From Mariniflexile sp044335535 (GTDB lineage Bacteria > Bacteroidota > Bacteroidia > Flavobacteriales > Flavobacteriaceae): DNA of 64,000 nt. The stretch is from positions 1 to 64,000 of the forward strand of contig NZ_JBIQVZ010000009.1 of NCBI RefSeq assembly GCF_044335535.1, read 5' to 3'. Positions within the stretch are counted from its first letter, which is position 1; every line of letters begins with the position of its first letter. Of this stretch, positions 41,735 through 51,794 are shown in pieces. The notes below the pieces were generated by a model. It saw only the letters and a list, made by a program, of their open reading frames with translations. It was not told the origin of the DNA and did not search any database. Both the position numbers and the translations under genes were made by a program.

Positions 41735-44362
41735 ATGAATCATATTTTTTGTAGTCTAAAAATAACTAATGTATACTTTTTAATAATAAGTATATTATGT
41801 GTAACAAGTATAAACGCTCAAAAATTACCTTTTCAGAATTCTAATTTAAGTTCTGAAGAACGTGCAAAAGATTTGATTTCTCGTTTAACACTTGAAGAAA
41901 AAGCTACATTAATGTGTGATCAGTCTGATGCCATTCCACGATTAGGGATTAAAAAATTCAACTGGTGGAGTGAAGCTTTACACGGTTATGCCAATAACGA
42001 CAATGTAACTGTTTTTCCAGAACCTATAGGTATGGCAGCTTCCTTTGATAATGAACTGGTATACCATATTTTCGATGCAGTATCTGATGAAGCACGAGCA
42101 AAATATAACCAATGGATTCAATCTGGAAATGAAAACAAACGTTTTTTAAGTCTTTCTGTATGGACGCCTAACGTCAATATTTTTCGCGATCCACGTTGGG
42201 GTCGTGGCCAAGAAACCTATGGAGAAGATCCATATCTAACATCGCTCATGGGAGTTTCGGTTGTTAAAGGGTTACAGGGTCCAGAAGATTCCAAATATCG
42301 TAAACTTTTAGCTTGTGCTAAACATTATGCCGTACACTCAGGTCCGGAATGGAGCCGACATGAACTTAATTTAAATGACGTTAATCCTCGTGAATTGTAT
42401 GAGACCTATTTACCTGCTTTTAAATCTTTAGTACAAGATGCCGATGTTCGTCAGGTGATGTGTGCATATCAAAGACTTGATGATGAGCCTTGCTGTGGCA
42501 ATACAAGATTATTGCAACGGATTCTTCGAGATGAATGGGGCTATAAATATATGGTGGTATCCGATTGTGGAGCCGTAACTGATTTTTTTACTTCACATAA
42601 CGTGTCTTCAGATGCTACACACGCAGCATCAAAAGCTGTTTTGGCGGGAACAGATGTAGAATGTGTTTGGGAAAATTATCCTTATAAAACCTTGCCCGAA
42701 GCGGTTAAGATGGATTTGATAAAAGAAGCTGATGTTAACAAAAGTTTGGCTCGTGTTTTAATTGGTCGTTTTGATTTAGGTGAAATGGATGATGATGCTA
42801 TAGTGCCTTGGGCTCAAATTCCAGCATCTGTTTTAAACAGCAAGGAACATCAAGAATTGGCTCTTGAAATGGCCAGAAAGTCTATGACACTTCTTCAAAA
42901 TAAAAACAATGTCCTTCCTTTAAATAAATCAATAAACAAAATTGCTATTATTGGTCCTAATGCAGATAATGAACCTATGTTGTGGGGAAATTATAATGGA
43001 ACACCCAATCAAACCATTACCATTCTTAATGGCATAAAATCAAAAGTTTCAGAAAGCAACATTTTTTATGATAAAGCCTGTGATTTGGTAGAAGACAAAG
43101 TAACCACTACTTATTTTTCTGAAATTGCTTTCGATGGAAAAAAAGGATTTAAAGCAACCTATTGGAACACACCAGACAGAACTGGTGATATTGTAGCAAC
43201 TGCTCAAATAATAAATCCTTTAAAATTGACTACCGCTGGTCAGCATGAATTTGCTACAGGTGTAAAGCTTGAAGGATTTTCTGGAAAATATGAAGGTGAG
43301 TTTGTGGCAACAAAAAGTGATGAATTGGTTTTTAAAACAGGTGCTACTGGAGCATTTGAATTATTGGTTAATGGAGAATCCATAAGTAAATACACTAACT
43401 GGCGTACTATACCTACAAGAATTCCATTTAATGTAGAAGCAGGGAAAACCTATAAAATTGAAATTCTTTTTGCACAGTCCAACAACTGGCAAGCGAATCT
43501 AGAATTTGATTTTGGAAAAGAGTATGATATTGACTTTAGTGGATTAATTAAAAATTTGGAAGGCATTGACACCGTTGTATTTGTTGGTGGACTTTCAACC
43601 TTACTTGAAGGTGAAGAAATGCCCGTATCATATCCTGGTTTTAAAGGTGGCGACCGAACAAACATAGACCTTCCATCTGTTCAAAAAAAGTGTTTGAAGG
43701 CATTAAAAGAAGCGGGTAAAAAAGTTATTTTTGTAAACTGTTCAGGCTCTGCTATTGCTTTAGCTGAAGAATCAAAAAGTTGTGATGCCATTCTTCAAGC
43801 TTGGTATGGTGGTGAGTCTGGAGGACAAGCAGTTGCCGATGTCCTTTTTGGAGATTATAATCCAGCTGGAAAACTTCCGGTTACTTTTTATGAAAATTCC
43901 GATGATTTAGGCGATTTTGAAGACTACTCTATGAAAGGACGTACCTATCGTTATATGGATGATGCTTTATTTCCATTCGGATTCGGATTGAGTTATTCAA
44001 AATTCGACATTGGTTCTGCAAGTTTTAATAAAACCACTATAAAATCTGATGAATCCATTCAATTAAACATTCCCATAACAAATACTAGCAAACGTGACGG
44101 TACAGAAATCGTTCAAGTATACGTGCACAAATTAAATGATCCAGATGGGCCATTAAAGACATTAAGAGGTTTTAAACGCGTTGATGTTAAAGCTGGTAAA
44201 ACACATACTGTAACGATTAATTTGCCTGCATCTTCATTTGATTTTTATGATTGGGAGACTATGGGAATGCATGTTACTCCCGGTGAATATGAAGTGTATT
44301 ACGGAAATAGCTCTGATTCTAAAGATTTAAAAATGACTAAAGTTATAATTCAGCAAAACTAG
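41735..44362 (+). CDS. GH3 beta-glycosidase (beta-xylosidase type) with PA14 insertion
   Basis: An 875-residue exported enzyme (signal IISILCVTSINAQ). The N-terminal GH3 barrel has nucleophile Asp277 in VVSDCGAVTDFF. A PA14 domain is inserted in the second domain at about residues 465-610 (GFKATYWNTPDRTG ... LVNGESISKYTNWRTIPTRI). The C-terminus has a fibronectin III-like module (TEIVQVYVHKLNDP). It would release xylose from xylo-oligosaccharides. Its first 46 and residues 356-402 are the ones copied into the GH95 N-terminus. Confidence 0.93.
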   Translation: MNHIFCSLKITNVYFLIISILCVTSINAQKLPFQNSNLSSEERAKDLISRLTLEEKATLMCDQSDAIPRLGIKKFNWWSEALHGYANNDNVTVFPEPIGMAASFDNELVYHIFDAVSDEARAKYNQWIQSGNENKRFLSLSVWTPNVNIFRDPRWGRGQETYGEDPYLTSLMGVSVVKGLQGPEDSKYRKLLACAKHYAVHSGPEWSRHELNLNDVNPRELYETYLPAFKSLVQDADVRQVMCAYQRLDDEPCCGNTRLLQRILRDEWGYKYMVVSDCGAVTDFFTSHNVSSDATHAASKAVLAGTDVECVWENYPYKTLPEAVKMDLIKEADVNKSLARVLIGRFDLGEMDDDAIVPWAQIPASVLNSKEHQELALEMARKSMTLLQNKNNVLPLNKSINKIAIIGPNADNEPMLWGNYNGTPNQTITILNGIKSKVSESNIFYDKACDLVEDKVTTTYFSEIAFDGKKGFKATYWNTPDRTGDIVATAQIINPLKLTTAGQHEFATGVKLEGFSGKYEGEFVATKSDELVFKTGATGAFELLVNGESISKYTNWRTIPTRIPFNVEAGKTYKIEILFAQSNNWQANLEFDFGKEYDIDFSGLIKNLEGIDTVVFVGGLSTLLEGEEMPVSYPGFKGGDRTNIDLPSVQKKCLKALKEAGKKVIFVNCSGSAIALAEESKSCDAILQAWYGGESGGQAVADVLFGDYNPAGKLPVTFYENSDDLGDFEDYSMKGRTYRYMDDALFPFGFGLSYSKFDIGSASFNKTTIKSDESIQLNIPITNTSKRDGTEIVQVYVHKLNDPDGPLKTLRGFKRVDVKAGKTHTVTINLPASSFDFYDWETMGMHVTPGEYEVYYGNSSDSKDLKMTKVIIQQN

Positions 44363-44367
44363 AACCT

Positions 44368-46302
44368 ATGAAATCAACATTTACAGCCATTTTATTTTTA
44401 TTTTCAAGCATGTTAGCTTTTTCTCAAAAAGCTCAAGTACTAAGTCCTGATGGAAAGCTAAAATTAAATGTCTCTCTTGAAACTGGCAAACCAATATATT
44501 CGGTAACTTATAATGATAAATTAATGCTTGAAAATTCACCTTTAGGTTTAATTACCAATGAAGGTGATTTTAGCAAAAACATGAGCTTTGTAGAATCTAC
44601 TACAGGAACCATTAATAAAAGTTATGAGCAAGAAAAAATTAAAAAATCTTCTATAAATTATGAAGCCAACAGTTTAAAATTTACAATTGAAAATGCTGAT
44701 AAAAAACAAATATCAGTAGTATTCCAAGTAAGTAATAATGACATTGCTTTTAGATACGAACTCCCAGTTTGGGGTGAAACCATGGCTTGTATAGTAGAAA
44801 AAGAGATTACAGGTTTTAAGTTTCCATCAAATACAACAACATTTCTTTCATCCATGATGAAATCTATGACTGGTTTTGCTCGTACAGCTCCTAGTTATGA
44901 AAGTGGTTATACTTCCGATTCTGACATGGAAACAAATACATCTGAAGATGGCTATGTGTTTCCAGGATTATTTCATGTAGGAGACAACGGCTGGGTATTA
45001 GTATCAGAAACAGGCGTGTCAAGTCTATATTGTGCCTCTCACTTAAGTAAATATAATGATGGCATTTACAGTGTAGAATTTCCTAATATAAACAATAACA
45101 ATGGTTTTGGTAGTACTGGTGCTCAAATTGGTCTTCCCGGAATCACGCCATGGCGCACCATTACTGTTGGTAAAACATTAAAACCTATTGTAGAGACTAC
45201 CATTCCTTATAGTGTCGTAGAACCGCTTTATGAGGCCTCTCAAGACTATAAATATGGACGAGGAAGTTGGAGTTGGATTGTTTGGCAAGATAACAGTATG
45301 AATTACGAAGACCAAGTAAAATATATAGACTTAGCGGCAGCGATGAATTTTGAATATATTTTAATTGATGCTTGGTGGGATAAGAATATAGGTTATGATA
45401 GAATGAAAGAACTTATTCAATATGCAAAATCTAAAGGTGTTGATGTGCTTCTTTGGTATAATTCAAACGGTAGCTCAAATGATGCTTTCCAGACGCCAAT
45501 TAATAAAATGAATACATCTATAGCTAGAAAAAAAGAAATGAAATGGCTTAAAGAAGCTGGTGTAAAAGGTTTAAAAGTCGACTTTTTTGGAGGTGACAAA
45601 CAAGAAACCATGCGTTTATATGAAGATATTCTTTCAGACGCTAATGATTATGGCTTGATGATTATTTTCCACGGCGCAACACTGCCTCGTGGTTGGGAGC
45701 GCATGTATCCAAATTTTGTAGGTAGTGAAGCTGTAATAGCTTCAGAGATGCTCATTTTTACTCAAGATGCCCGCAACAAAGAATCTTTTTATGCATCGTT
45801 ACATCCTTTTATTCGTAATTCAGTTGCAAGTATGGAGTTTGGAGGTGTTTTGCTTAATAAATTTCTGAATAAAGGCAATGAAAAAGGTCAAAAACGCTTA
45901 ACAACTGATGCTTTTCAGTTAGCAACGAGTGTGCTTTTTCAAAATCCAGTTCAAATGTTTGGATTAACACCTAATAATCTTGAAGATGTACCAACATTTG
46001 AACTAGATTTTATGAGGAATGTACCAACAACTTGGGATGAAACCGTTTTTATTGATGGTTACCCTGGTAAATATAGTGTAGTGGCTCGCAGACTTGACCA
46101 AAAATGGTATATAGCTGGAGTAAATGCCGAGGAAACTGCAAAAAAAATAAAATTAAAACTTCCTATGCTTGCAGATGTTAAAGCAACTATTTATAACGAT
46201 GACAAAAGTAGAAACACATTTATGGATGAAGTAAAAATCTCTAAAAAAGGAGAAATTTCAATAACAATACAACCTAATGGAGGATTTGTATTAACTAAAT
46301 AG
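44368..46302 (+). CDS. GH97 glycosidase, retaining type (alpha-galactosidase-like)
   Basis: A 644-residue exported enzyme (signal ILFLFSSMLAFSQ), six bases after GH3. The N-terminal super-sandwich spans about residues 20-280, followed by the barrel. Asp405 in GLKVDFFGGDKQ stands where retaining GH97 enzymes carry their nucleophile, and Glu454 in VGSEAVIAS fits the acid/base. Inverting SusB-type alpha-glucosidases lack that Asp, so an alpha-galactosidase-type activity is more likely. In xylan loci this enzyme may remove D-galactose caps. Confidence 0.87.
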   Translation: MKSTFTAILFLFSSMLAFSQKAQVLSPDGKLKLNVSLETGKPIYSVTYNDKLMLENSPLGLITNEGDFSKNMSFVESTTGTINKSYEQEKIKKSSINYEANSLKFTIENADKKQISVVFQVSNNDIAFRYELPVWGETMACIVEKEITGFKFPSNTTTFLSSMMKSMTGFARTAPSYESGYTSDSDMETNTSEDGYVFPGLFHVGDNGWVLVSETGVSSLYCASHLSKYNDGIYSVEFPNINNNNGFGSTGAQIGLPGITPWRTITVGKTLKPIVETTIPYSVVEPLYEASQDYKYGRGSWSWIVWQDNSMNYEDQVKYIDLAAAMNFEYILIDAWWDKNIGYDRMKELIQYAKSKGVDVLLWYNSNGSSNDAFQTPINKMNTSIARKKEMKWLKEAGVKGLKVDFFGGDKQETMRLYEDILSDANDYGLMIIFHGATLPRGWERMYPNFVGSEAVIASEMLIFTQDARNKESFYASLHPFIRNSVASMEFGGVLLNKFLNKGNEKGQKRLTTDAFQLATSVLFQNPVQMFGLTPNNLEDVPTFELDFMRNVPTTWDETVFIDGYPGKYSVVARRLDQKWYIAGVNAEETAKKIKLKLPMLADVKATIYNDDKSRNTFMDEVKISKKGEISITIQPNGGFVLTK

Positions 46303-46307
46303 TAGAA

Positions 46308-47663
46308 ATGAAAAAAGCAATTGTCATCCTTATAATTTTTTTAAATTATACGATTATAGGAGCACAAAACCCTATTATACAAACTAATTATACCGCAGAT
46401 CCAGCTCCGATGGGATATGATGGTAAAGTGTTTCTTTATACTAGTCATGATGAAGATGAATCAACTTGGTTCACTATGAACGATTGGCGATTATATACTA
46501 CAGAAGATATGGTTAATTGGACAGATCATGGAGCTGCATTGTCCTATAAAGATTTTAGTTGGGCAAAAATGAACGCTTGGGCTCCTCAATGTATAGAAAG
46601 AAACGGTACATTTTACATGTATGTACCCAATACGACTAGAGAAGGAAAAGGAGCTATAGGAGTAGCGGTTGCAAATAGTCCGTATGGACCATTTATAGAT
46701 CCTTTAGGAAAACCTTTAATTTCTAATAGTAATGCAGATATAGATCCAACCGTTTTTATTGATGATGATGGTCAGGCCTATTTATTTTGGGGTAACCCTG
46801 TTTGCTATTATGTAAAATTAAATGAGGATATGATTTCCTTTGATGACGAAATTAAACAAATACCTAATACAATAGAAGCATTTGGTAAACGGGAAGGAAT
46901 AGTGAATAATCAAAGACCTACGACTTATGAAGAGGGACCTTGGTTGTATAAACGAAATAATCTTTATTATTTATTTTTTGCTGCAGGGCCAATATCCGAA
47001 CATATTGGGTATTCAACCAGTAAAAGTATAACAGGTCCTTGGAAATATCAAGGTGTTGTGATGCCTACACAAGGAGGATCTTTTACAAATCATCCTGGTG
47101 TCATTGATTTTAAGGACAAAAGTTATTTTTTCTATCACAATGGAGCTTTACCAGGAGGAGGAGGTTTTACCCGTTCAGTATGTGTAGAAGAACTTAAATT
47201 TAATAAAGATGGTTCTATTGTACAGATGGATATGACCGAAGGCATTAAACAGAGTTTAAGTCAGCTAAATCCTTATGCTAAAACAGAAGCAGAAACAATG
47301 GCTTGGTCTGAAGGCGTAAAGTCAATGAAAAATGATGTGGTTGGTAATTTTATTACTGCAAAATACAATAATGCTTATACCAAGGTAAAAGAGGTAGATT
47401 TCCGTAAAGAAGGGGCTTCAAAATTTACTGCACGAATTGGTACAACTCATAATGGTAATGTGTCTATGGAGATAAGATTGGACAGTAAGGAAGGAGAATT
47501 GCTTGGAACCGTAAATGTACCAATGACTGGTGGTAATGACAGATGGGAGTTGCGGACAATTGATATTAAAAGAGTCACAGGAGTTCACGATTTATATTTT
47601 GTGTTTAAAGGCAAAGCATCAAGTCAAATATTGTTTTTTGATTATTGGATGTTTTCAATGTGA
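46308..47663 (+). CDS. GH43 arabinofuranosidase-like enzyme with CBM6-like module
   Basis: A 451-residue exported enzyme (signal LIIFLNYTIIGAQ). The propeller has Asp31 (NYTADPAPMGYDGKVFLYTS), Asp in DIDPTVFIDDDGQ and Glu209 (TYEEGPWLYKRN). From about residue 325 (AETMAWSEGVKSM) a CBM6-like beta-sandwich ends with FDYWMF. The layout is that of arabinoxylan arabinofuranohydrolases. It follows GH97 by five bases. Confidence 0.88.
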   Translation: MKKAIVILIIFLNYTIIGAQNPIIQTNYTADPAPMGYDGKVFLYTSHDEDESTWFTMNDWRLYTTEDMVNWTDHGAALSYKDFSWAKMNAWAPQCIERNGTFYMYVPNTTREGKGAIGVAVANSPYGPFIDPLGKPLISNSNADIDPTVFIDDDGQAYLFWGNPVCYYVKLNEDMISFDDEIKQIPNTIEAFGKREGIVNNQRPTTYEEGPWLYKRNNLYYLFFAAGPISEHIGYSTSKSITGPWKYQGVVMPTQGGSFTNHPGVIDFKDKSYFFYHNGALPGGGGFTRSVCVEELKFNKDGSIVQMDMTEGIKQSLSQLNPYAKTEAETMAWSEGVKSMKNDVVGNFITAKYNNAYTKVKEVDFRKEGASKFTARIGTTHNGNVSMEIRLDSKEGELLGTVNVPMTGGNDRWELRTIDIKRVTGVHDLYFVFKGKASSQILFFDYWMFSM

Positions 47664-47766
47664 TATTTTTTTATATAAAAAAACAACCGATTGTGTTCAA
47701 AAAAAGTTGCTTTAAATAAATAAAAAAAAACAATTAATTAAACTAAATAAAATTACACCACTAAGA

Positions 47767-50370
47767 ATGAAAATAATTTATATGGTAAGCTTTTGTTGTT
47801 TATTAGCATTTCATCAAAAAGGATCAACAAAAAGCTATACGCAAACAAAAGATGGCATATTTATCGACATCGATAAAGGAACACTTGGTATATATCCAGT
47901 TTCAGACGATGCCATAAGAATAAAGTTTTCTAAAGATGCATTAGATAGTTTAACAGAACTAATACTTACCTCAAGGGTTAAAACACCAAAATTCAAGGTT
48001 TTAGAAACCTCATTGACTATAGAAATTAAACTAAAAAATATAAATGCAATTTTTGAAAAGAAAACAGGGAAATTAGTTTATACGAATGCAAAAGGGAAAA
48101 TATTTCTTTCGGAACAAATAGGCTCTCGTAAGTTAATTGCAGATACTGTTTCAGGAGAACCTTGTTACCTTGCAGAACAAAGTTTCATATCTCCTAGCAG
48201 CGAAGCTATTTTTGGATTAGGGCAATTTCAAGACGGAAATTATAATTTAAAAAATATAAGTCGTCGATTAACACAAGTAAATACACAAATAGCTATTCCA
48301 TTTATATACTCAAGTGAAGGCTATGGGTTATTATGGCATCAGTATGGAGTAACAGATTTTAATCCTTCAGAAAATGTTATTGCCTTAAATAAAGATGAGC
48401 AAAGAAATAGACAAGATGAAGTTGTAGAAGTTACAACAACATCTGGTACTCAAAAAATAGCCAGAAACCAGGCATTATACTTTGGTAAATTTTCTGTCCC
48501 AGAAGATGGCGAATATAATTTGTTTTTAGATTTAGGTGGTATGGCAAATATACATTTTGTCACGATTGATGGTGCTCCCTTTATAGATCAAACTAATCTT
48601 TGGTTACCGCCTACAACAAGTAAAACGGTTAAACTTAGTAGCGGTGAACACGATGTACAAGTAATATGTAAATCAGACAATTCCCCAAAATTATCATGGA
48701 GATTAAATAATAACATCACAACATTTAGATCTCCGGTTACAAAAATGCTCGATTATGTAGTGTTTAGTGGTCCATCGGCAGATAGCGTTATTGCATCATA
48801 CAGAAATCTATCTGGTAATGTACCAATGCTTCCAAAATGGGCTTATGGCTTTTGGCAATGTAGAGAACGCTATACGTCTAGCAAGCATCTAATAGAAACG
48901 GTAAAAGAATTTCGCAGTAGAGAGCTTCCAATGGATGTTATAGTACAAGATTGGCAATATTGGGGAAATAGAGGCTGGGGTGTGCCTCAGTTTGATGAAA
49001 CTAATTACCCAAATCCGTCTGGTTTTATAAAAGAACTTCACGATTTAAATGCTCATTTCAGTATATCCATTTGGTCAAACCCAGATAAAAATTCTGAAAT
49101 AGGAAAAGAATATGTGGCAAAAAATAGCTTCATTAAAAACACAAAATGGTTAGATTATTTTAACCCACAAACAAGAAACGATTACTGGAATACCTTAAAA
49201 ACAAATATGTTTGACAACGGTGTTGATTCTTGGTGGATGGATGCCGTTGAGCCAGAAAACGATGCTTTAAAAGGAGAAATAACTCATGCTGGTTTAGGCG
49301 ATTTTTATCGTTTGGCATATCCACTTATGGTGAGTAAAGCCGTTTATGAAGGGCAACGTGAAGCTACTAATAACAAACGTGTTTGCATACTTACACGTTC
49401 GGCATTTCCTGGACAGCAACGGTATGGAATTATAAATTGGTCTGGTGATATTGGAGGAACTTGGGATGATTACAAGCGCCAAATCGTAGCAGGATTAAAC
49501 TTTACAATAACAGGATTTCCATACTGGACAACAGATATTGGAGGCTTTTTTAGACCAGGGAATTCACAGTATACCGACGAAAAATTTCATGATTTACTGA
49601 CCCGCTGGTTTCAGTGGGGAGCCTTTAATCCTATTTTTCGAATGCATGGATATCAGACAGAAACCGAACCATGGAAGTATGGAAAAATAGTTGAAGATAA
49701 TATGCGAAAAATATTAAACCTTCGTTACCGACTGCTACCTTATATTTATTCTGAAGCTTGGCAAGTTACCGAAAATGGATCTACGATGATGCGCCCCTTA
49801 GTAATGGATTTTAACAGTGATGATTTAGCTGTAAAGCAATCTTATGAATACATGTTTGGAAAGTCATTTTTAGTGGCACCAATAACTAAAGCAAAGGTTA
49901 ATAGTGGGTATGTGTATCTTCCAAACACAACCAACTGGTATAATTTTTGGACCGGGAAGTATTTCAAAGGAGGACAAACCGTGGATACAGATGCACCCTT
50001 CGACAAAATTCCATTGTATGTTAAAGAAGGCTCTATTATTCCTATGGGGGAAATTATTCAGCATTCAGATGAAAGTTCTAATGAGGTTTTAGAAATACGT
50101 GTTTATACCGGAGCTAATGGAACATTCAATTTATATGAAGATGAAGGTGGTACCTATAATTATGAAAAAGGGCATTATACTATCATACCTTTTAGTTGGG
50201 ATGAGAAAAACAAAACGTTAACTATTGAAGAAATAAAAGGTGATTTTAAAAATGCACTTACAGAACGTACTTTCAATATTGTTATTGTAAATGAAACTGA
50301 AGGCATAGGAATGACTACACCTACTAGTGGTAAATCAATAGTATATACAGGAAAAAGAATTAAAATATAA
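47767..50370 (+). CDS. GH31 alpha-xylosidase-type enzyme with PA14 insertion
   Basis: An 867-residue exported enzyme. The N-domain (residues about 25-340) contains a PA14-like insert at about 215-330 (LYFGKFSVPEDGEYNLFLDL). The barrel has nucleophile Asp492 (WWMDAVEPEND) and acid/base Asp561 (WSGDIGGTWDDYK). The WMDA..E pattern is common in alpha-xylosidases, so removal of alpha-xylose side groups is the likely role. Alpha-glucosidase or other GH31 activities remain possible. The C-terminal domains end near residue 860. Confidence 0.9.
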   Translation: MKIIYMVSFCCLLAFHQKGSTKSYTQTKDGIFIDIDKGTLGIYPVSDDAIRIKFSKDALDSLTELILTSRVKTPKFKVLETSLTIEIKLKNINAIFEKKTGKLVYTNAKGKIFLSEQIGSRKLIADTVSGEPCYLAEQSFISPSSEAIFGLGQFQDGNYNLKNISRRLTQVNTQIAIPFIYSSEGYGLLWHQYGVTDFNPSENVIALNKDEQRNRQDEVVEVTTTSGTQKIARNQALYFGKFSVPEDGEYNLFLDLGGMANIHFVTIDGAPFIDQTNLWLPPTTSKTVKLSSGEHDVQVICKSDNSPKLSWRLNNNITTFRSPVTKMLDYVVFSGPSADSVIASYRNLSGNVPMLPKWAYGFWQCRERYTSSKHLIETVKEFRSRELPMDVIVQDWQYWGNRGWGVPQFDETNYPNPSGFIKELHDLNAHFSISIWSNPDKNSEIGKEYVAKNSFIKNTKWLDYFNPQTRNDYWNTLKTNMFDNGVDSWWMDAVEPENDALKGEITHAGLGDFYRLAYPLMVSKAVYEGQREATNNKRVCILTRSAFPGQQRYGIINWSGDIGGTWDDYKRQIVAGLNFTITGFPYWTTDIGGFFRPGNSQYTDEKFHDLLTRWFQWGAFNPIFRMHGYQTETEPWKYGKIVEDNMRKILNLRYRLLPYIYSEAWQVTENGSTMMRPLVMDFNSDDLAVKQSYEYMFGKSFLVAPITKAKVNSGYVYLPNTTNWYNFWTGKYFKGGQTVDTDAPFDKIPLYVKEGSIIPMGEIIQHSDESSNEVLEIRVYTGANGTFNLYEDEGGTYNYEKGHYTIIPFSWDEKNKTLTIEEIKGDFKNALTERTFNIVIVNETEGIGMTTPTSGKSIVYTGKRIKI

Positions 50371-50434
50371 TAAACCAACATGTATTTTTTATGACACTTT
50401 CAGTATGTTTTTAATGAGAAATATAAATCAAATA

Positions 50435-51763
50435 ATGATTAAAAGTCTATTACTAGTTTTAGTGGTTAGCAATACTTATGGTCAAAACCCAATCATTAGA
50501 GATCAATTTTCAGCCGATCCTTCTGCTAGAGTTTTTGGAGATAAAGTATATCTGTTTCCTTCCCACGATATCTTAGCAACCGAAGGTAAAGGTCGTGTAG
50601 GCTGGTTTTGTATGGAAGATTATCATGTGTTTTCTTCTATAAACTTAACAGATTGGACAGACCATGGTCCTATTGTTCAACAAAACAAAGTGCCTTGGGT
50701 GAAACCAGACAGTTATAGTATGTGGGCTCCAGACTGTATTGAAAAAAATGATAAGTACTATTTTTATTTTCCATCAATAGTTAAAGATTCAATAACAAAA
50801 GCACAAGGCTTTACCATTGGTGTTGCTATTGCCGATAACCCTGAAGGCCCTTATACTACGGAATTCTTACCTATTGAAGGTGTAAGAGGGATCGACCCTA
50901 ACGTGTTTATTGATAAAGATAGACAGGCTTATTTATATTGGTCTCAAGGAAATATTTTTGCGGCTAAACTGAAAGATAATATGCTTGAATTGGATTCTGA
51001 AGTTATAACTTTAGGTGAACTTCCAACAAAAGGATTGAAAGAAGGTCCCTATCTTTTTGAAAGAAAGGGCATTTACTATTTAACATATCCGCATGTTGAA
51101 AATAAAATAGAACGTCTAGAATATGCTATTTCAGACAATCCGCTAGGTCCTTTTAAAGTTTCAGGTGTCGTTATGGATGAATCTCCATCTGGATGTTGGA
51201 CTAATCATCAATCGATTATTGAATTTAAAAACCAATGGTATCTTTTTTATCATCATAATGATTATTCTCCAAATTTTGACAAAGCAAGATCGGTTAGAGC
51301 AGATAGCTTAAACTTTAATGCTGATGGTACTATTCAAAAAGTAATACCAACTTTAAGAGGCATTGGTATTACAAGTGCTACCAAAGAAATCCAAATAGAT
51401 AGGTATAGTAATGTAAGTGAAAAAGGAACTTCAATTGCTTTCATAGATACATTAGATACTTTTAAAGGTTGGAAAACAGTATTTAATCAATCCAATGGAT
51501 GGGTACAATATAATAGTGTGGACTTCGGCAAAAAACGCTTAAAATCTCTAATAATAAAATCTAAATCGAATAATGGTGGCACATTAGAAATACGAAGCAA
51601 TTCATTAAATGGGACTGTTATTGCAAAAGTAAATATCCCTAAAACTGATGATTGGAAAGAAGTAAAAGCATCATTAACAACATTTAAACCTGATAATCAA
51701 AACCTATTTATTATCTCGAAAGGCGATAATGAAACTGAACTGGACTGGATTAAATTTGAATAA
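50435..51763 (+). CDS. GH43 enzyme with C-terminal CBM6-like module
   Basis: About 442 residues from the ATG at 50435, chosen because A-rich sequence precedes it and a clean signal (MIKSLLLVLVVSNTYGQ) follows. Starts at 50405 or 50414 are also possible. The propeller has Asp28 (QFSADPSARVFGDKVYLFPS), Asp in GIDPNVFIDKD and Glu203 (LKEGPYLFERKG). A C-terminal jelly-roll ends in ELDWIKF. It is a paralogue of the enzyme at 46308 and may act on a different linkage. Confidence 0.87.
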   Translation: MIKSLLLVLVVSNTYGQNPIIRDQFSADPSARVFGDKVYLFPSHDILATEGKGRVGWFCMEDYHVFSSINLTDWTDHGPIVQQNKVPWVKPDSYSMWAPDCIEKNDKYYFYFPSIVKDSITKAQGFTIGVAIADNPEGPYTTEFLPIEGVRGIDPNVFIDKDRQAYLYWSQGNIFAAKLKDNMLELDSEVITLGELPTKGLKEGPYLFERKGIYYLTYPHVENKIERLEYAISDNPLGPFKVSGVVMDESPSGCWTNHQSIIEFKNQWYLFYHHNDYSPNFDKARSVRADSLNFNADGTIQKVIPTLRGIGITSATKEIQIDRYSNVSEKGTSIAFIDTLDTFKGWKTVFNQSNGWVQYNSVDFGKKRLKSLIIKSKSNNGGTLEIRSNSLNGTVIAKVNIPKTDDWKEVKASLTTFKPDNQNLFIISKGDNETELDWIKFE

Positions 51764-51794
51764 AACGAAAACAATTAATAACAAATAATAAATA

